Source: Tausonia pullulans
Lineage: Eukaryota > Basidiomycota > Tremellomycetes > Cystofilobasidiales > Mrakiaceae
DNA: 64,000 bases
NCBI GenBank assembly: GCA_951802195.1
Contig: OX637625.1
Coordinates: 1,364,001 to 1,428,000 of the forward strand
Direction: 5' to 3'
Shown here: piece after piece, positions 1 through 9,851 of the stretch
Position numbering within the stretch: position 1 is the stretch's first letter
Layout of the letters: the number at the start of each line of letters is the position of its first letter
Notes under the pieces: generated by a model
Told to the model about the DNA's origin: nothing
Seen by the model: only the letters and a program-made list of their open reading frames with translations
Database searches by the model: none
Position numbers and translations under genes: made by a program

Positions 1-1903
1 GCGTCCCTTGCCCCCTCAATGCCCATAAACCCAAAGCTCGCGAGCACCAACACGGCTCCGATAATAGCGGGTGTACCGCCGGTCATCTTTCCTCGGGAGA
101 GATCGCCTAGGACCGCAAAGGGGATGGTGAGGGAGAGGCCAATGGTTACGACTAGGGGAGTCGTTTTGAGCATCTGGAGGAGGAGAAAGAAAGGTTACGG
201 TCAGCAAATGCGGTGAGATGGGTGAAAAGGGGGGCCAAGACTCACGGCAATGACATAGAGGTAGTCCGAAACGAGCGTGATGGCCATGTTGATCCCCAGG
301 GCCGCCCACGCCGAAGTTCCCGTCGGCATGGCAAGCGGTTCAATGCCAGTTACGTGAAGGAGGAGACCGACGGGCCAGAGGAGGACGATGTTGAAGAGGC
401 CGACGAAGCTAAGGGGTGGTTAAGAGTCAGTGTGAGGTCCAGGAGCAGAGAGGAGTAGAGAGGATAGGTACCCGAAGAAGAGCTGCATGTCGATGCGAGC
501 CTCGGAGCCGATCCGAACCTTGAGAAGGACGACGTAAAGGGCGTAAAAGAACGCCGAGAGGAGGGCAAGGATGTCGCCGTAGAGCCGATAAGAAGACCGC
601 TCGGGGATCGCCGAGAGGCCGGCGTCGGAGGGCACAGGCGAGGGACCCGTCGAGAAGGCCGAAACCCAGACGTCGCCAAGAGAGACAAGCACGACGCCAA
701 AGAAGCTGAAATGGGGGCAGCATACAACGATAATGTCAAAGCTGGTTATCGGCACGCGGCGTCAAGTCCACTCACGAGATCGAGACGGCAATCAGTTTGG
801 AGGACGTGAACGACTCGACCCTGAAAAGTCGGCCGAGACCGAGGGTGAAGAAGCCGGACATAGAGGCGAGGATGGTCCTTAAGAAAGCGAGCATCAGCTT
901 CAAGAGTCGGGCGGAGCAGGCAGTCTCGGGACCCACGAGGATCCGACCGAGGTCCACTGAAGTGAGGCGTTGATGCTCCAGTTGGCAGCGAACTAAAGGA
1001 GGGAGAGCAGATCCATATGAGAATTCCAAACACCAGTTGCCCACTCGCTGAAATCAGACACGCACCCAAGCACCGCAGAAGAGGGCCGCCAGCTTGGCCG
1101 TCTCGTGCATGCTCAGCTGGTCGACGGACTTATCCTGGACCATGCTCGGCAAAGCGGGCGGGTGCAGCGTCGCCATGGGCGAAACGTCGCGCATAGAACC
1201 GGAGCGAAGCGTCGAAGACCGCCGACGATGATGGTGGCTCGCCTGTGGAGGGGATCGAGAGACGGCGGCCCCCGAGGCAAGAGGCTGATACGTCGAGGAC
1301 CGACCCCGCCGAGAAATATAGCGGCGCCAGAGGATCGGAATGAGCTGAAGGGCAAAGGCCGAGGTGTTGAGATAGGTGACAAGGAAGGGCTTATCGTAGC
1401 CGTCCGCTGAAGAGCGAGGTAAGGAGCTGTCTGTCAGACTTCTGTCATTGCTCGCATCCCACGCCGGCTAGTGGCAAGGCAGGCTGTCGACAATGAGAGA
1501 TAGACGCTGGGTGAAAGGAAGAGACCCACCAAAGAGGTCCTAAAATTGGGCACAACAGAGCCATTCATTCGAGGGACGAGAGCGGGGTACAGGGGGTTCA
1601 AACGCGAGTAAGCATGACAACCCGACGACGAGCGTGGCAGACTCTGCCTGGAGGACAAACCGAGGTAATGAAGCTAGAGAGCGTCCAGAGGAGCACGACC
1701 GAGAGCAAAAGCAGGAGGCCGACAAAGTAGTTCCTTGTCTCGGCGTCGAGGATGGCAGCGAACATGACGCGGGTCCGGCGGCCTAGTGGAGGAGGGGTGC
1801 GTTCCTTGGACGACGAGGGGGAAGACAATCGCGAGAGAGAAGAAACAGGCGGTGGTGGGCGGAGGAGCGGCGTTCTCGCGTCTGGCGGCGGGAGCGCGGT
1901 CAT
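1..1903 (-). CDS. SLC35F-type drug/metabolite transporter, C-terminus cut by window edge
   Basis: Multi-exon gene on the minus strand, starting at the ATG ending at 1903 and running out of the window at base 1. The N-terminus is a basic Pro/Ser-rich cytosolic stretch, then a first membrane helix (motif RNYFVGLLLLLSVVLLW, about residue 55). Exons near 770-1044 give RLFRVESFTSSKLIAVSIS and those near 420-755 give YGDILALLSAFFYALYVVLL. The last visible exon gives LTIPFAVLGDL and GAVLVLASFGFMG. This order and these motifs match the SLC35F5/YML018C branch of the EamA-type (DMT) family, whose characterised members sit in vacuolar or Golgi membranes. The substrate cannot be told from sequence. It is divergent from the gene at 2348. 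Exon edges were not all resolved. Confidence 0.85.
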
Positions 1904-2347
1904 GAAGGGGAAGAGGGAAGGGGTAGAATGGGGGTGGGCAGGCGAGAGCTTAGTATGTTGGCGGTTGGTGATATGTCGCGATCCCGCCTCGATTCCAAGG
2001 AGGTGAGCAGCGTGTGTAGGTCTTCAGCCTCGCGTGGGCGGGTCGGGGTGGCGTGCTCGGGTTGGTCCATGCGGTATGTTCCATGCTCACTTCTTGGCAT
2101 CCTCTTACCTTTGTTGCGACGAAACCTGATCAGCATTGAGATCGTTTCTCTTGTGTGCCTGGCTGGGTGTGTATGATGGGAGGGTGAGCGAAGAACTGAC
2201 GGCGGAATGACCAAGGCGTCCTAGGCCCGGAGCTCTCCGAATCAGCACGGTGACGCGGACCGAATACGCGGACGAATGTATGCCTGTCTCTTTCGACTGC
2301 CAATCATCGACTCGTCCGAGCCCAGCCACCAACCAACGACCCTCATC
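1904..2347. promoter_or_regulatory. Divergent intergenic region
   Basis: 444 bases between two divergently read genes, holding the 5' UTRs and promoters of both. An ATG at 2276 is in frame with the downstream gene, but the ATG at 2348 gives the better mitochondrial presequence. No TATA box or known operator stands out. Confidence 0.4.
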
Positions 2348-3384
2348 ATGTCTATCGCCAAACTCCCCCGCTCCGCTCTTAGCCGCCTCGCAGCGGCTGC
2401 TGCCCCCTCTCGAGCCGCCGGTCTCGCTCCCCTCGCTGCTGGTGCTCTCCCTTCTCGTCCGCCAATTGCGGTGTCGCCGTCTCCCTTGCCCTCACCCCGT
2501 CGTCACGCTTTCCGGCGGTCCTTCTCCTCTTCACCCGTCGGCTCTTTCCCAGCGTCCTCTGCCTCTTCACCTGATGGTCCTCACGACGCCCCTTACCCGC
2601 TGCACTACCACCCGCTTCCGCCCTCTCACCTCGCTCTCTCCTTCCTTGAGACGCCGCCCCGGTCGCTCCAGTCGGCCACCCACATCGGCACCCTGCCGCT
2701 CGAGACCGCCGAGAGCGCGTCGCTCGCCGATTTCGTCGACAATCCCAGGTTCCGGGCCTCGCTCGACCGGGCGATCCAGGCGGCGCTCGTCGACGATGGC
2801 GGCGAGCAGATACTCAAGATGGCCGCCGAGGGACGCGGCGAGGGCTGGATCCACATCACCGGTGAGTCGTTCAGTCATGATGCGTCTCCAGAGAGAGAGA
2901 GCATCGACAGGTCCTGTCGCAATGTTGGCTGAGACTTGAATGGTCTTCAACAACAGATGAGCGTAACACACGTCTTTCACAGCGGATCGGCGACTCGTCT
3001 GACCTGATCGGCTCGGTCTACGTCCGAGACGGCCTGGTGAGTGACCATGCATACACAAGACGACGATCACAAATTGGAGTGACTCGCCCGCCGCAGCTGT
3101 CAATGTAGCGGATCGATACGAAAATGATTGATATGCCCTTCTCCTGGGTATCTTGACGCGCCCACTGACGTTCCTTGCCCCCCCCCCCCCCCCTTACCCC
3201 TCCGTCTCCTCTGTCTGCCTGTCTCCAGCTCCAGCCGGAGACATACATGCCGATGCCATCCTACCGGGCACTCACGGCTGACGGACCGACGCAGCTCTCC
3301 TCAAGCCTGCATGCCAAATTGATCGACGTCCTCAAGAAGATCCACGCTGAGGAAGAGGCCACGTTCGGGGCATCGGAAGACTAG
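2348..3384 (+). CDS. Conserved fungal protein of unknown function, probably mitochondrial
   Basis: Three exons: 2348-2861, 2957-3036 and 3229-3384; both introns are GT-AG and keep phase. The first 65 residues are rich in Ala, Arg and Ser with few acids and contain RRSFSSS, a typical mitochondrial presequence. The conserved part runs from YPLHYHPLPPSHLALSFLET to the C-terminal block WIHITDERNTRLSQRIGD, SVYVRDG and ETYMPMPSYRALT. I recall this C-terminal block from uncharacterised fungal proteins, but I know no function for it. A helical tail (LHAKLIDVLKKIHAEEEATF) ends the protein. The joins across both introns restore the conserved block exactly, which supports the model. The in-frame ATG at 2276 is an alternative start. 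Confidence 0.8.
3178..3193 (+). repeat. Poly-C run in intron 2
   Basis: Sixteen consecutive C, 35 bases before the acceptor at 3227-3228 of the gene at 2348. It probably acts as part of the polypyrimidine tract. Similar runs lie at 13265, 17909, 49494 and 61862. Confidence 0.9.
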
Positions 3385-3752
3385 CCACCACTCCCAGGCG
3401 CCATATAAGCCCCTGAGGTCGGTCGCTACGCCACCCGTCAGTCGATTTAATGGATTTTGATTGACGACTCCAGCAAAGGCCCACACTTCTCCACCTGTGG
3501 GCGACAATTACGGCTTGACCGAAGAAAATTAATCCTCCGACAAGGGGGCCGAGCCCCCGGACTGACGAGTTGTCAAATTGCCTTCGACCCCCGTCCCTGC
3601 TACAGATCGCCAACGTCTCTTCTTCCTCAACCACGACGCGCCCTTTTCTCCGTCCGATCTCTACCTTCCCGTTCCCCTTTCACCTCTATCTATTGCATAA
3701 TCTCCTTCTTCGGCCTACACTCGTTATTCTCCCTCCTTCAATCCCTCATGTC
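3385..3752. other. Intergenic, CT-rich
   Basis: 3' UTR of the preceding gene and a pyrimidine-rich stretch before the next candidate start. I see no gene or RNA here. Confidence 0.5.
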
Positions 3753-5113
3753 ATGCGGATCTTTCCTCTGTCCCTGGCAGCCCTCGCCAGCCTCGCCTCG
3801 CTTTTCACTCAGGCCGCCCCGTCCGAGATGATCGCTTCTCTAAGCGTCACTTTCCTTTCAAAGCTCTGCTTCTACCGGTTCATACCGGATCGGACCCCTC
3901 CCCTCTGCTGTCGGCAACATCGTCTCCCTCGTTTCGACCTCATACAAGACCAAAAAACCGAACCTCATCAACGTTGAATGCCTCGCTCAATCTCCCTCCA
4001 AGGCTCCCGTTCAGTGAGCGATCTGTCCCTCCCGCCTCTCGCCTCTCAGACTCGTGCTTTCTCGGGCTGACCTAACCCTCCTTTCCCTCTTCTCTCCCGG
4101 TCGCTCTGCCGTCAACCACCGCAGGCGCATGTCGTCATCGTCTGACCCACCGACGCAATGCACTGGCTTTGTCAAGGTTTACGACCTTTATAATAATTTT
4201 CTCTACTACTCCTCCAAGACTCTCCAGTTCAGCTAGGTCAAGCTTACTTCGACCTGGTCGGTTTTGCTCTCCCGACGTAACGGACTCTTATCTCGCTTTA
4301 GCTCATTATCAGCGTTGGCGGGCTTCCTGCACTCATCTGTCAAAATAATATTGCTGATTACCATTGTCTTGAAGGATCTGCAGTTTACTGATCTCGGTTT
4401 CGTCACTGGCTGTGCCAACAGCAGGAACAAGGGCAAGATCTCCGACAACAGCTTCAACTTAGTCTCTCATTCTTCTTGTGCTGTCCCTATCTCTCAGCTG
4501 ACGAGTAATCCCTTGCTTCTGCTACTTTTTCCCGCTGTGACCGACCCAGGTGAGTCGGAGTTGCGCTCCCTTGGTCCAACGCCCGTTTCATCTCTTACTC
4601 TCTGCCCCTCTTCTCTCTCGTTGGTCAACTCCGATGCCAGGCCCACCTTGGGCGTCGGCAACTCTATCTTTCATTCGAACTATGATAGCGAGCTGCTCGT
4701 CGAGTCTTCCGCATGGTGCATCTGGCTGGCCTCACTCAGGGACTGACTAGACATGTCCGAGAAAGGTTGATGTTCGCTTGCTTTCTCATCCCTCTCTCCG
4801 TCTTTCTCTGGTAGCGCATAGTGTCGGATCGGACACGTTGTCCCTCCTAGCTGGATCAACTCCGACAGGGCGTACACCAAACGTTGGCTATCTTTTCTAA
4901 CGATGCCACCTGATCGACTGACTCAATCACCTCACTTCCCAGCGATCTAGCCGAAAAGGATCACTCGCTGTGTACACTCAAACCGAGGGTCTCATCTCCA
5001 CAGGTCACCTTGCCGAGCTCAGTGATCAGCGGCTGGCGACCGGCGAGACCAGCGTTTTCAACTTGGCGACGTTCATCCATGTGGAGGCGGGTCGGCGTCG
5101 ACCGGCGCTCTTC
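3753..5113 (+). pseudogene. Candidate secreted protein gene, possibly decayed
   Basis: The ATG at 3753 opens a good signal peptide (MRIFPLSLAALASLASLFTQ followed by AAP). Downstream, several stretches in changing frames look protein-like: PSAVGNIVSLVSTSYKTKK (about 3905-3960), CTGFVKVYDLYNNFLYYSS (about 4160-4210), GFVTGCANSRNKGKISDNSF (about 4400-4455), LGVGNSIFHSNYDSELLVES (about 4650-4710) and GHLAELSDQRLATGETSVFN (about 5003-5062). One intron (4016 to 4127) joins two of these in phase. I could not join the others in phase with GT-AG introns: TAA, TAG or a one-base offset intervenes. Either the splicing is unusual or the gene is broken. I do not recognise the family. Confidence 0.35.
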
Positions 5114-5223
5114 ACTTTCTCGTATCTGCGCTCTATTCAGTTGCCTTTCTTTGTGTGTTCTCAGTTGTTTAAAATCCCTTCTCAATATTTTCCCGGACGT
5201 GGCTCTCTTCCCCTCTCATACAC

Positions 5224-5790
5224 TCAGAGTCTTGCTGGAGCGTACGATGCCGGTGGAACGGCACGCTTGACGACTTCAGCGGCGATCAACGAACTAGTAA
5301 GCACGGGGCCGTTGCCGAATTTCGTGAGGAAGGGTAAAAGCTTGATGGGGTCAGGAGACCGCCGCGGCATGGAGATCGCTCGCGGCGGTGTAGTCGCCCC
5401 TGGATCGAAGTGATGGGCTTTCTCGACCCACTGGCTGCCAGAGGCGCACGCAGCCGAGGAGAAGTAGTCTGAACAGATGGCGGAGGCGAAGGCATCGATG
5501 GCGGTCGAAGCGTTGTCTGGGTGCTCTTGCTTGCGCAGGTCGAGCCTAGTGCATGGCGGCAATGGAGAGGAACAGCATCATCAGTCTGCCCGGCACATTC
5601 GTAGGACAACCGATCTCGAATGCCGCCATTACCCACGCGAGTGAGTTATTGGTCAGGACAGCGAACTTGGTATTTGCTCCGCCGTGGCAGATAAGTTAGC
5701 GACGAGGGTGAGGGCCATGAAGCGGCCGAAGCCGGAGCCGCGTCGAACGATGAGGACGACGTTGTGTTTGACATCGAAGTTAGAGCTCAT
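5224..5790 (-). pseudogene. Possible decayed reading region, unknown
   Basis: On the minus strand, an ATG ending at 5790 opens a stretch with GFGRFMALTLVANLSATAEQ. A different frame then gives KFAVLTNNSLAWVMAAFEIG, and a third gives STAIDAFASAICSDYFSSAA. The pieces look coding but need frame changes that I could not place at splice sites. I recognise no family and assign no function. Confidence 0.2.
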
Positions 5791-6080
5791 GGCGAGACAA
5801 GAGGCATATATGGTGATGACTGGGAGGTGAAGGCGGTGAAAGTGGGAAGGGAGAGAGTGCAGAAGGAGAGTGGGCGAGGTGGTGAGCAAGGAGCGAATAG
5901 AGGATGGATGTGTAGAATGGATGGATATGAGGAGACGGACAGACAGCATCGGCATGTATTACTGTGTACGCCACTGCATTGCATGACCTCGCCCAGAGTT
6001 GGAGGTGGCAAAAAAGAATGTACAACTTGCAGACAAGTTGTTTAATGGCTTCGGTGTCACATCTTGGGATGAAGACCTGA

Positions 6081-6164
6081 TGCCTCGACCCAGATTCGAA
6101 CTGGGGTCGCAAGATCGCATAGGTCATATGAGACTTGAGTCATAACCAACTAAACTATCGAGGC
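6081..6164 (-). tRNA. tRNA-Met(CAU), elongator, with 11-nt intron
   Basis: The acceptor stem GCCTCGA pairs with TCGAGGC, discriminator A. The T-arm is CCCAG-TTCGAAT-CTGGG. The anticodon stem CAAGT/TCTTG carries loop CTCATA..A, interrupted after position 37 by an 11-nt intron. The U31-U39 mismatch resembles other elongator Met tRNAs. The 5' end faces right, towards LINE copy A. Confidence 0.88.
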
Positions 6165-6199
6165 ATGCCGTCGTCCAACAGACAGAGAGACACCAACAG

Positions 6200-7125
6200 G
6201 TGACCTCCATGCGCCTGTCGCCCAACCAATCCCAGCCTCTCTTTCCCGCCACACGTTTGTTGTCGTACTCTAGCCAACCGCGACCTCATCATCCCAAAGG
6301 GATGGCAGGACCACTTCCCGGCGCTTACCAAGGTCGACTGGAAGCGTCAGTGGGGCTTGCTCAAGGCCGTGTCCCGAGCGTCGCCCGAGGACGTCGACTT
6401 GGCCCACCGATTCTCGCTGTACAGCCTCCACCCAGGGAAGCATACTGCTGCGGCATTCCTCGCCGACGGCACCGCTACACCGCACAACAGGTCCAAGCGA
6501 TGTGCGCTGTGCCTGACGGCCCCCGTTGAGTCCGTCTTCCACCTCTTCGACGAGCCGTGTCCCGTCGTGCGCGCTATCTGGTCTGCTGCTGCTGCTGCAA
6601 GTGCCTCGCCTTCGATCCCCTCCCACCCTCCCTCTCTCCAGACGCTTGTCTGCCCGACACCGTCGCCGCCGAGGGCGACCTTCCTCTTCCACTGCATCTT
6701 TGTAGCCCGGACATGGCGATTCGTCCGAAGGCGGAGGTACAGCAAGATCGCAGCCCTCGATCCTGTCACGGACGAGGAGATCCGCAAGATCGCGTCTACG
6801 ATCCGGCAGACACACTGGCAGTCGATTACGAGGTGGATAGCTCGCAGGGACCAGATGGATGGAACTGCGGTCGGCGCCGACATCGATCCTGGGTGACAAG
6901 CAGGTCTGGGGTGGGGAAGTATGGCTGGCCCATAGCCACTGCTTGACGTAGCTGGTCATCTTAACATCTTACCTCTTTAATGGGCCTATGTCCACACCCA
7001 TATATTGCTTTCCTTCTACCTGTTCTTTACTTTCGCTCTCCCTCTATCTGGCTATTACTCGATATCTCTCATAGGGTTACCTCGTTCTCTACGTATAACT
7101 CATGACTTAAATACAAAAAAAAAAA
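6200..7125 (+). mobile_element. LINE copy A, 5'-truncated, with end of reverse-transcriptase ORF and 3' UTR
   Basis: A reading frame runs from about 6265 to the TGA at 6894-6896. It contains IIPKGWQDHFPALTKVDWK, LAHRFSLYSLHPGKHTAAAF and a zinc knuckle CALCLTAPVESVFHLFDEPC. That is the zf-RVT-like C-terminus of non-LTR reverse transcriptases. A 3' UTR of about 220 bases follows, ending in TATAACTCATGAC plus a short spacer and an A-run (7115-7125). The same 3' end recurs at 7300-7550 (inverted), 10660-10719 and 10728-10979, which proves a repeat family. The reverse-transcriptase core is missing. The 5' edge is uncertain, somewhere between 6165 and 6265, and lies directly next to the 5' end of tRNA-Met. 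Confidence 0.85.
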
Positions 7126-7550
7126 CGTTTGTGTTTCGCGTTTGTCTTCGTCCCGTCCAAGGGAGAGTTCCCTGACAGTACACTTCGTCTCCGAGCCGAG
7201 ATCGTTTGTCGTCTCTGACTCTCCGACACTTCAGACAAGGGCGCTGACGGCGAGAGATAGGCATCCGCCGGCTGTTCGCGCGACGCAATCAAATTTTAAA
7301 AATGTATTCAAGTCATGAGTTATACGCAGATGATGATGTAATCCTATGAGAGATAGGGATCCATAGCAAGATAGAAGGAGAGCGAAAATGAAAGTACAGG
7401 TGGAAGGGAAGCAAAGATGGGTGTAGACATAGGCCCATTAGAAAAGGTACAATGACCATAGTAAAGAGCGTTGATTAATGATGAAAGATGTAGGAGGTAC
7501 GATGGGGGAGGGGGTAAGGGAGATATAAAAGGATATATCAAGATGACCAA

Positions 7551-9155
7551 CTATATGAATTTTGTCGCAGAGCCAGTCTGGAGAGGTTTGAAAATGACAT
7601 CGCGGTTGACCCAGCCGGGGAACTGTTGAGTGAAGTATTTCGCCCTCGGCATCGTCTGGGAGCCAGAAAGGTCGAGCAGGACTCTAACCCGGCCAGTTTT
7701 AGCCCTGGGTAAGCGGGGGTCAAGTTCACGCTGGAAGACAATGACACTGTCTCCCGAGGCTTCTACTTGGTTGCGAAACTCCTCCTCCACTCCGTCGTCA
7801 TCTTCGAAGTTCTCCAACAGGCCCTCCCGAAGGAACCTGTTTTGGGTGTTGTAGCACGCGTAAATCTGGGGTTTCACCCCTCTCACATTCAGTGGCAGGG
7901 CCTGTAGATAGGTCAGGATGTCTTGAGCGTTTTTTTCGGGGTCGACTTGGATGATCATTCTGCCTTTAGGGTCCTTGAAAGTACGGATCAGGTCAAGCAG
8001 CCGTTCGTCGCACTTCGATATCGCGAGGGAGACTTCGAAGGGCGTGGTATCTCCGGGGACTGAAATAGCTAGACAGTTCCCCCGGTTGATAGCCAAAGCT
8101 GGGGCGATTGGGGTAGTATCCTGCGGAGGTTGTTGAGCGGCTCCGAAGACGAAGGCGAACCGGGGCTGGGTGCCAGACGAGTGACGTTTCCTCGCAGCTG
8201 AATTTGTGGGAAAGGCCTGTCTGGCGTTCGGCTGCGACTTCGCGGCGGCGCGGGTGTTGGCCGAGGTCGCCGGCGCGGGCGACGCGGCGCCGAAGACGAA
8301 GAGAGGTTGTTGAAAGAAAGTCTCGCCTGTGAAGCGAGACGGTGTGAGATGCGCCACTTCAGACGTGAGGGATGGAGCATCATTGAGTTCGCTGATGGCT
8401 GAGCTCGATAGTGTGACATGGCCAGTTGAGGTGGTTGCAGGGGTACTGCGGAGAGGGGAGGAAGAAGAGAGAGGGGCCGTGGGGCTGATGTGGTTGTGGG
8501 CCGTGGTAGGGTCGGGAGTAGGAGTAGTAGGGTGGGTGTTATCGGTAGCTTCGGTAGCTTCGGTAGCCTCGGTATCTTCGGTAGCCTCGGTATCTTCGGT
8601 AGCCTCGGTAGCTTCGGTAGCCTCGGTATCTTCGGTGGCCTCGGTGGTCTCGCTGGCCTCGTTGGCCTCGCTGGCCTCGCTGGCCTCGCTAGCCTCGCTG
8701 GCCTCGCTGGCCTCGCTGGCCTCGCTGGCCTCGCTGGCCTCGCTGGCCTCGTTGGCCTCGCTGGCCTCGTTGGCCTCGTTGGCCCCGGTAGGGTTGCTGG
8801 GATGGGTAGGGGAGCTAGGGTCACTAGGACTGGTCGGATGAGAAGGAGAGCCGAGGGTCGGTTTGTTGACGGGCGTGTTGGGACGTTCGTCGATGCGAGA
8901 GGGCGTGTTGGTCGCCGTGTCTTGGACGGCGATGGCCGCCTCGTCCGATCCGCTCTTTTGCTGTGCTGGAGATGGAGGGCCCAGGAGATCCTCGGGAGGC
9001 CTGAGAGCTCCATGGGGTCGCTTGAGGGCTGAGTCACTAGGCATATGGTAGGGTGATCTGGGTTGACGTGGTGGCCTGGTGGTGGTTGTGGTGGGTTGTG
9101 GTGCGGGGGAGGAGGAGGAAGACCGAACGACCTGCTGGCGGGCTCGCCCTGCCAT
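7551..9155 (-). CDS. ORF1-like protein of the LINE family, 534 residues, uninterrupted
   Basis: A single exon of 534 codons without stops. Residues 1-110 are basic and Pro/Ser-rich. About residues 124-205 are Glu/Ala/Ser/Thr tandem repeats (EAS, EAT, EDT units). The second half is folded-looking: GNCLAISVPGDTTPFEVSLA, ISKCDERLLDLIRTFKDPKG, VDPEKNAQDILTYLQALPLN and a C-terminus ending VNRDVIFKPLQTG. Two FVFGA motifs (LFVFGAASPAPA and FAFVFGAAQQPP) flank a basic stretch. I find no CCHC knuckle. The stop is placed exactly where the LINE 3' UTR begins, so I read it as the element's ORF1 or a captured gene. The long open frame across a 9-bp repeat suggests a young or selected copy. No family was recognised. 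Confidence 0.6.
   Translation of the reverse strand: MAGRARQQVVRSSSSSPAPQPTTTTTRPPRQPRSPYHMPSDSALKRPHGALRPPEDLLGPPSPAQQKSGSDEAAIAVQDTATNTPSRIDERPNTPVNKPTLGSPSHPTSPSDPSSPTHPSNPTGANEANEASEANEASEASEASEASEASEASEASEASEASEANEASETTEATEDTEATEATEATEDTEATEDTEATEATEATDNTHPTTPTPDPTTAHNHISPTAPLSSSSPLRSTPATTSTGHVTLSSSAISELNDAPSLTSEVAHLTPSRFTGETFFQQPLFVFGAASPAPATSANTRAAAKSQPNARQAFPTNSAARKRHSSGTQPRFAFVFGAAQQPPQDTTPIAPALAINRGNCLAISVPGDTTPFEVSLAISKCDERLLDLIRTFKDPKGRMIIQVDPEKNAQDILTYLQALPLNVRGVKPQIYACYNTQNRFLREGLLENFEDDDGVEEEFRNQVEASGDSVIVFQRELDPRLPRAKTGRVRVLLDLSGSQTMPRAKYFTQQFPGWVNRDVIFKPLQTGSATKFI
8542..8787. repeat. 9-bp minisatellite coding EAS/EAT repeats
   Basis: Tandem 9-mers, GGTAGCTTC-like on the left and TGGCCTCGC-like on the right, about 27 units. 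All lengths are multiples of three, so the minus-strand ORF stays open. On the minus strand they encode Glu-Ala-Ser/Thr repeats. Confidence 0.9.
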
Positions 9156-9168
9156 CCATACAGCACAC

Positions 9169-9262
9169 GGTCGGATGGCCGAGCGGTCTAAGGCGCTAGC
9201 TTAAGGTTCTTCTATGAACTCGCTAGTCTTCACGGGCATGGGTTCGAATCCCATTCCGATCA
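9169..9262 (+). tRNA. tRNA-Leu(AAG) with about 14-nt intron
   Basis: The acceptor GGTCGGA pairs with TCCGATC (one G-U), discriminator A. The D-arm GCCGAGCGGTCTAAGGC and long variable arm TCTTCACGGGC are of class II Leu type. The anticodon stem is CTAGC/GCTAG with anticodon AAG; a short intron follows position 37. The T-arm is ATGGG-TTCGAAT-CCCAT. A T-run follows at about 9267-9271. Confidence 0.93.
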
Positions 9263-9540
9263 TGTCTCTTTTGCTCCGTCCTGCGGTTCTCCCGGCGTGG
9301 CCAGCGTCAGCTGGAGGACCGCTCAATGGCGTCGGGGCGTCAGACAAATGCAGGACGAACGCAGGAAGGGTCCGTCCAGTCCACTACGGCTGAAGGGGCT
9401 GCGAGAGCCGATGCTAGAGCTTTTGTTTTGTCTTCAAATGTTTTCAAAAACAGGAGAGCGACAGCATCGTCAGGTTTGGGGTGGCCTGGGCGACGAGCGT
9501 CCATGGAACGAGGGATGCTTCGGCTGCTTCGTCTGAGCGC

Positions 9541-9644
9541 GCCCTGCTAGCTCAATCGGTAGAGCGTCAGACTCTTACAGCAGGTGTTGAACAGTCGCTT
9601 CGCAGGTGATCTGAAGGTTGGGGGTTCGACCCCCCCGTGGGGCT
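9541..9644 (+). tRNA. tRNA-Lys(CUU) with about 31-nt intron
   Basis: The acceptor GCCCTGC pairs with GTGGGGC. The D-arm is AGCTCAATCGGTAGAGC. The anticodon stem TCAGA/TCTGA has loop CTCTTA..A, interrupted by a 31-nt intron, which is long for a fungal tRNA. The T-arm GGGGG-TTCGACC-CCCCC precedes the acceptor strand. A T-run lies at about 9649-9658. No LINE tail is seen in the 278 bases upstream. Confidence 0.92.
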
Positions 9645-9851
9645 AATGTTTCCTTTTGCCAGGATCCTCGATGCTGTGAGGGATCTCGTGGCTGGTCGGG
9701 ACATGCAGTGTGATCTGCAGGCTGTCTGGATGGCTTCGGTTCGTGCAGGCGGTCGGTCGCCAGGGGCGGCACCGACAGTAGAACGGCGGGGCGGAGAAGA
9801 GTTTTGCCGGTCTGGGTGCGCGTACGAGCTTGACTGTCACTAAAAGCACTC

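Larger units (their letters stand above)
7300..9168 (-). mobile_element. LINE-family copy B: long ORF plus LINE 3' UTR, no reverse transcriptase
   Basis: Read on the minus strand, the ORF at 9155-7551 is followed at once by a 3' UTR matching copy A. Shared landmarks are GTTGGTCATCTT just after the stop, TAATGGGCCTATGTC, TTTCGCTCTCC, ATCTCTCATAGG and ATAACTCATGAC. An A/T-rich tail lies at about 7290-7305. In copy A this UTR follows the reverse-transcriptase ORF; here it follows a different ORF and no reverse-transcriptase sequence is present. The 5' edge abuts tRNA-Leu, leaving 13 bases between the ATG and the tRNA. The architecture resembles 'half-LINE' elements (HAL1 of mammals: ORF1 plus 3' UTR). 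That parallel is my inference. Confidence 0.7.

Noticed and set aside
8329-8841. Plus-strand SVA-repeat reading frame
   Set aside because: Antisense shadow of the same minisatellite, without start context or family motif.
8069-9166. A 365-codon open frame overlapping the element ORF in another frame, rich in Arg-Pro-Ala
   Set aside because: It is a shadow of the 9-bp repeat; its sequence is low complexity and the frame-3 ORF ending at the UTR is the better candidate.
9263-9540. A LINE tail before tRNA-Lys was looked for
   Set aside because: None of the 3' UTR landmarks occur between tRNA-Leu and tRNA-Lys or between tRNA-Lys and tRNA-Val.
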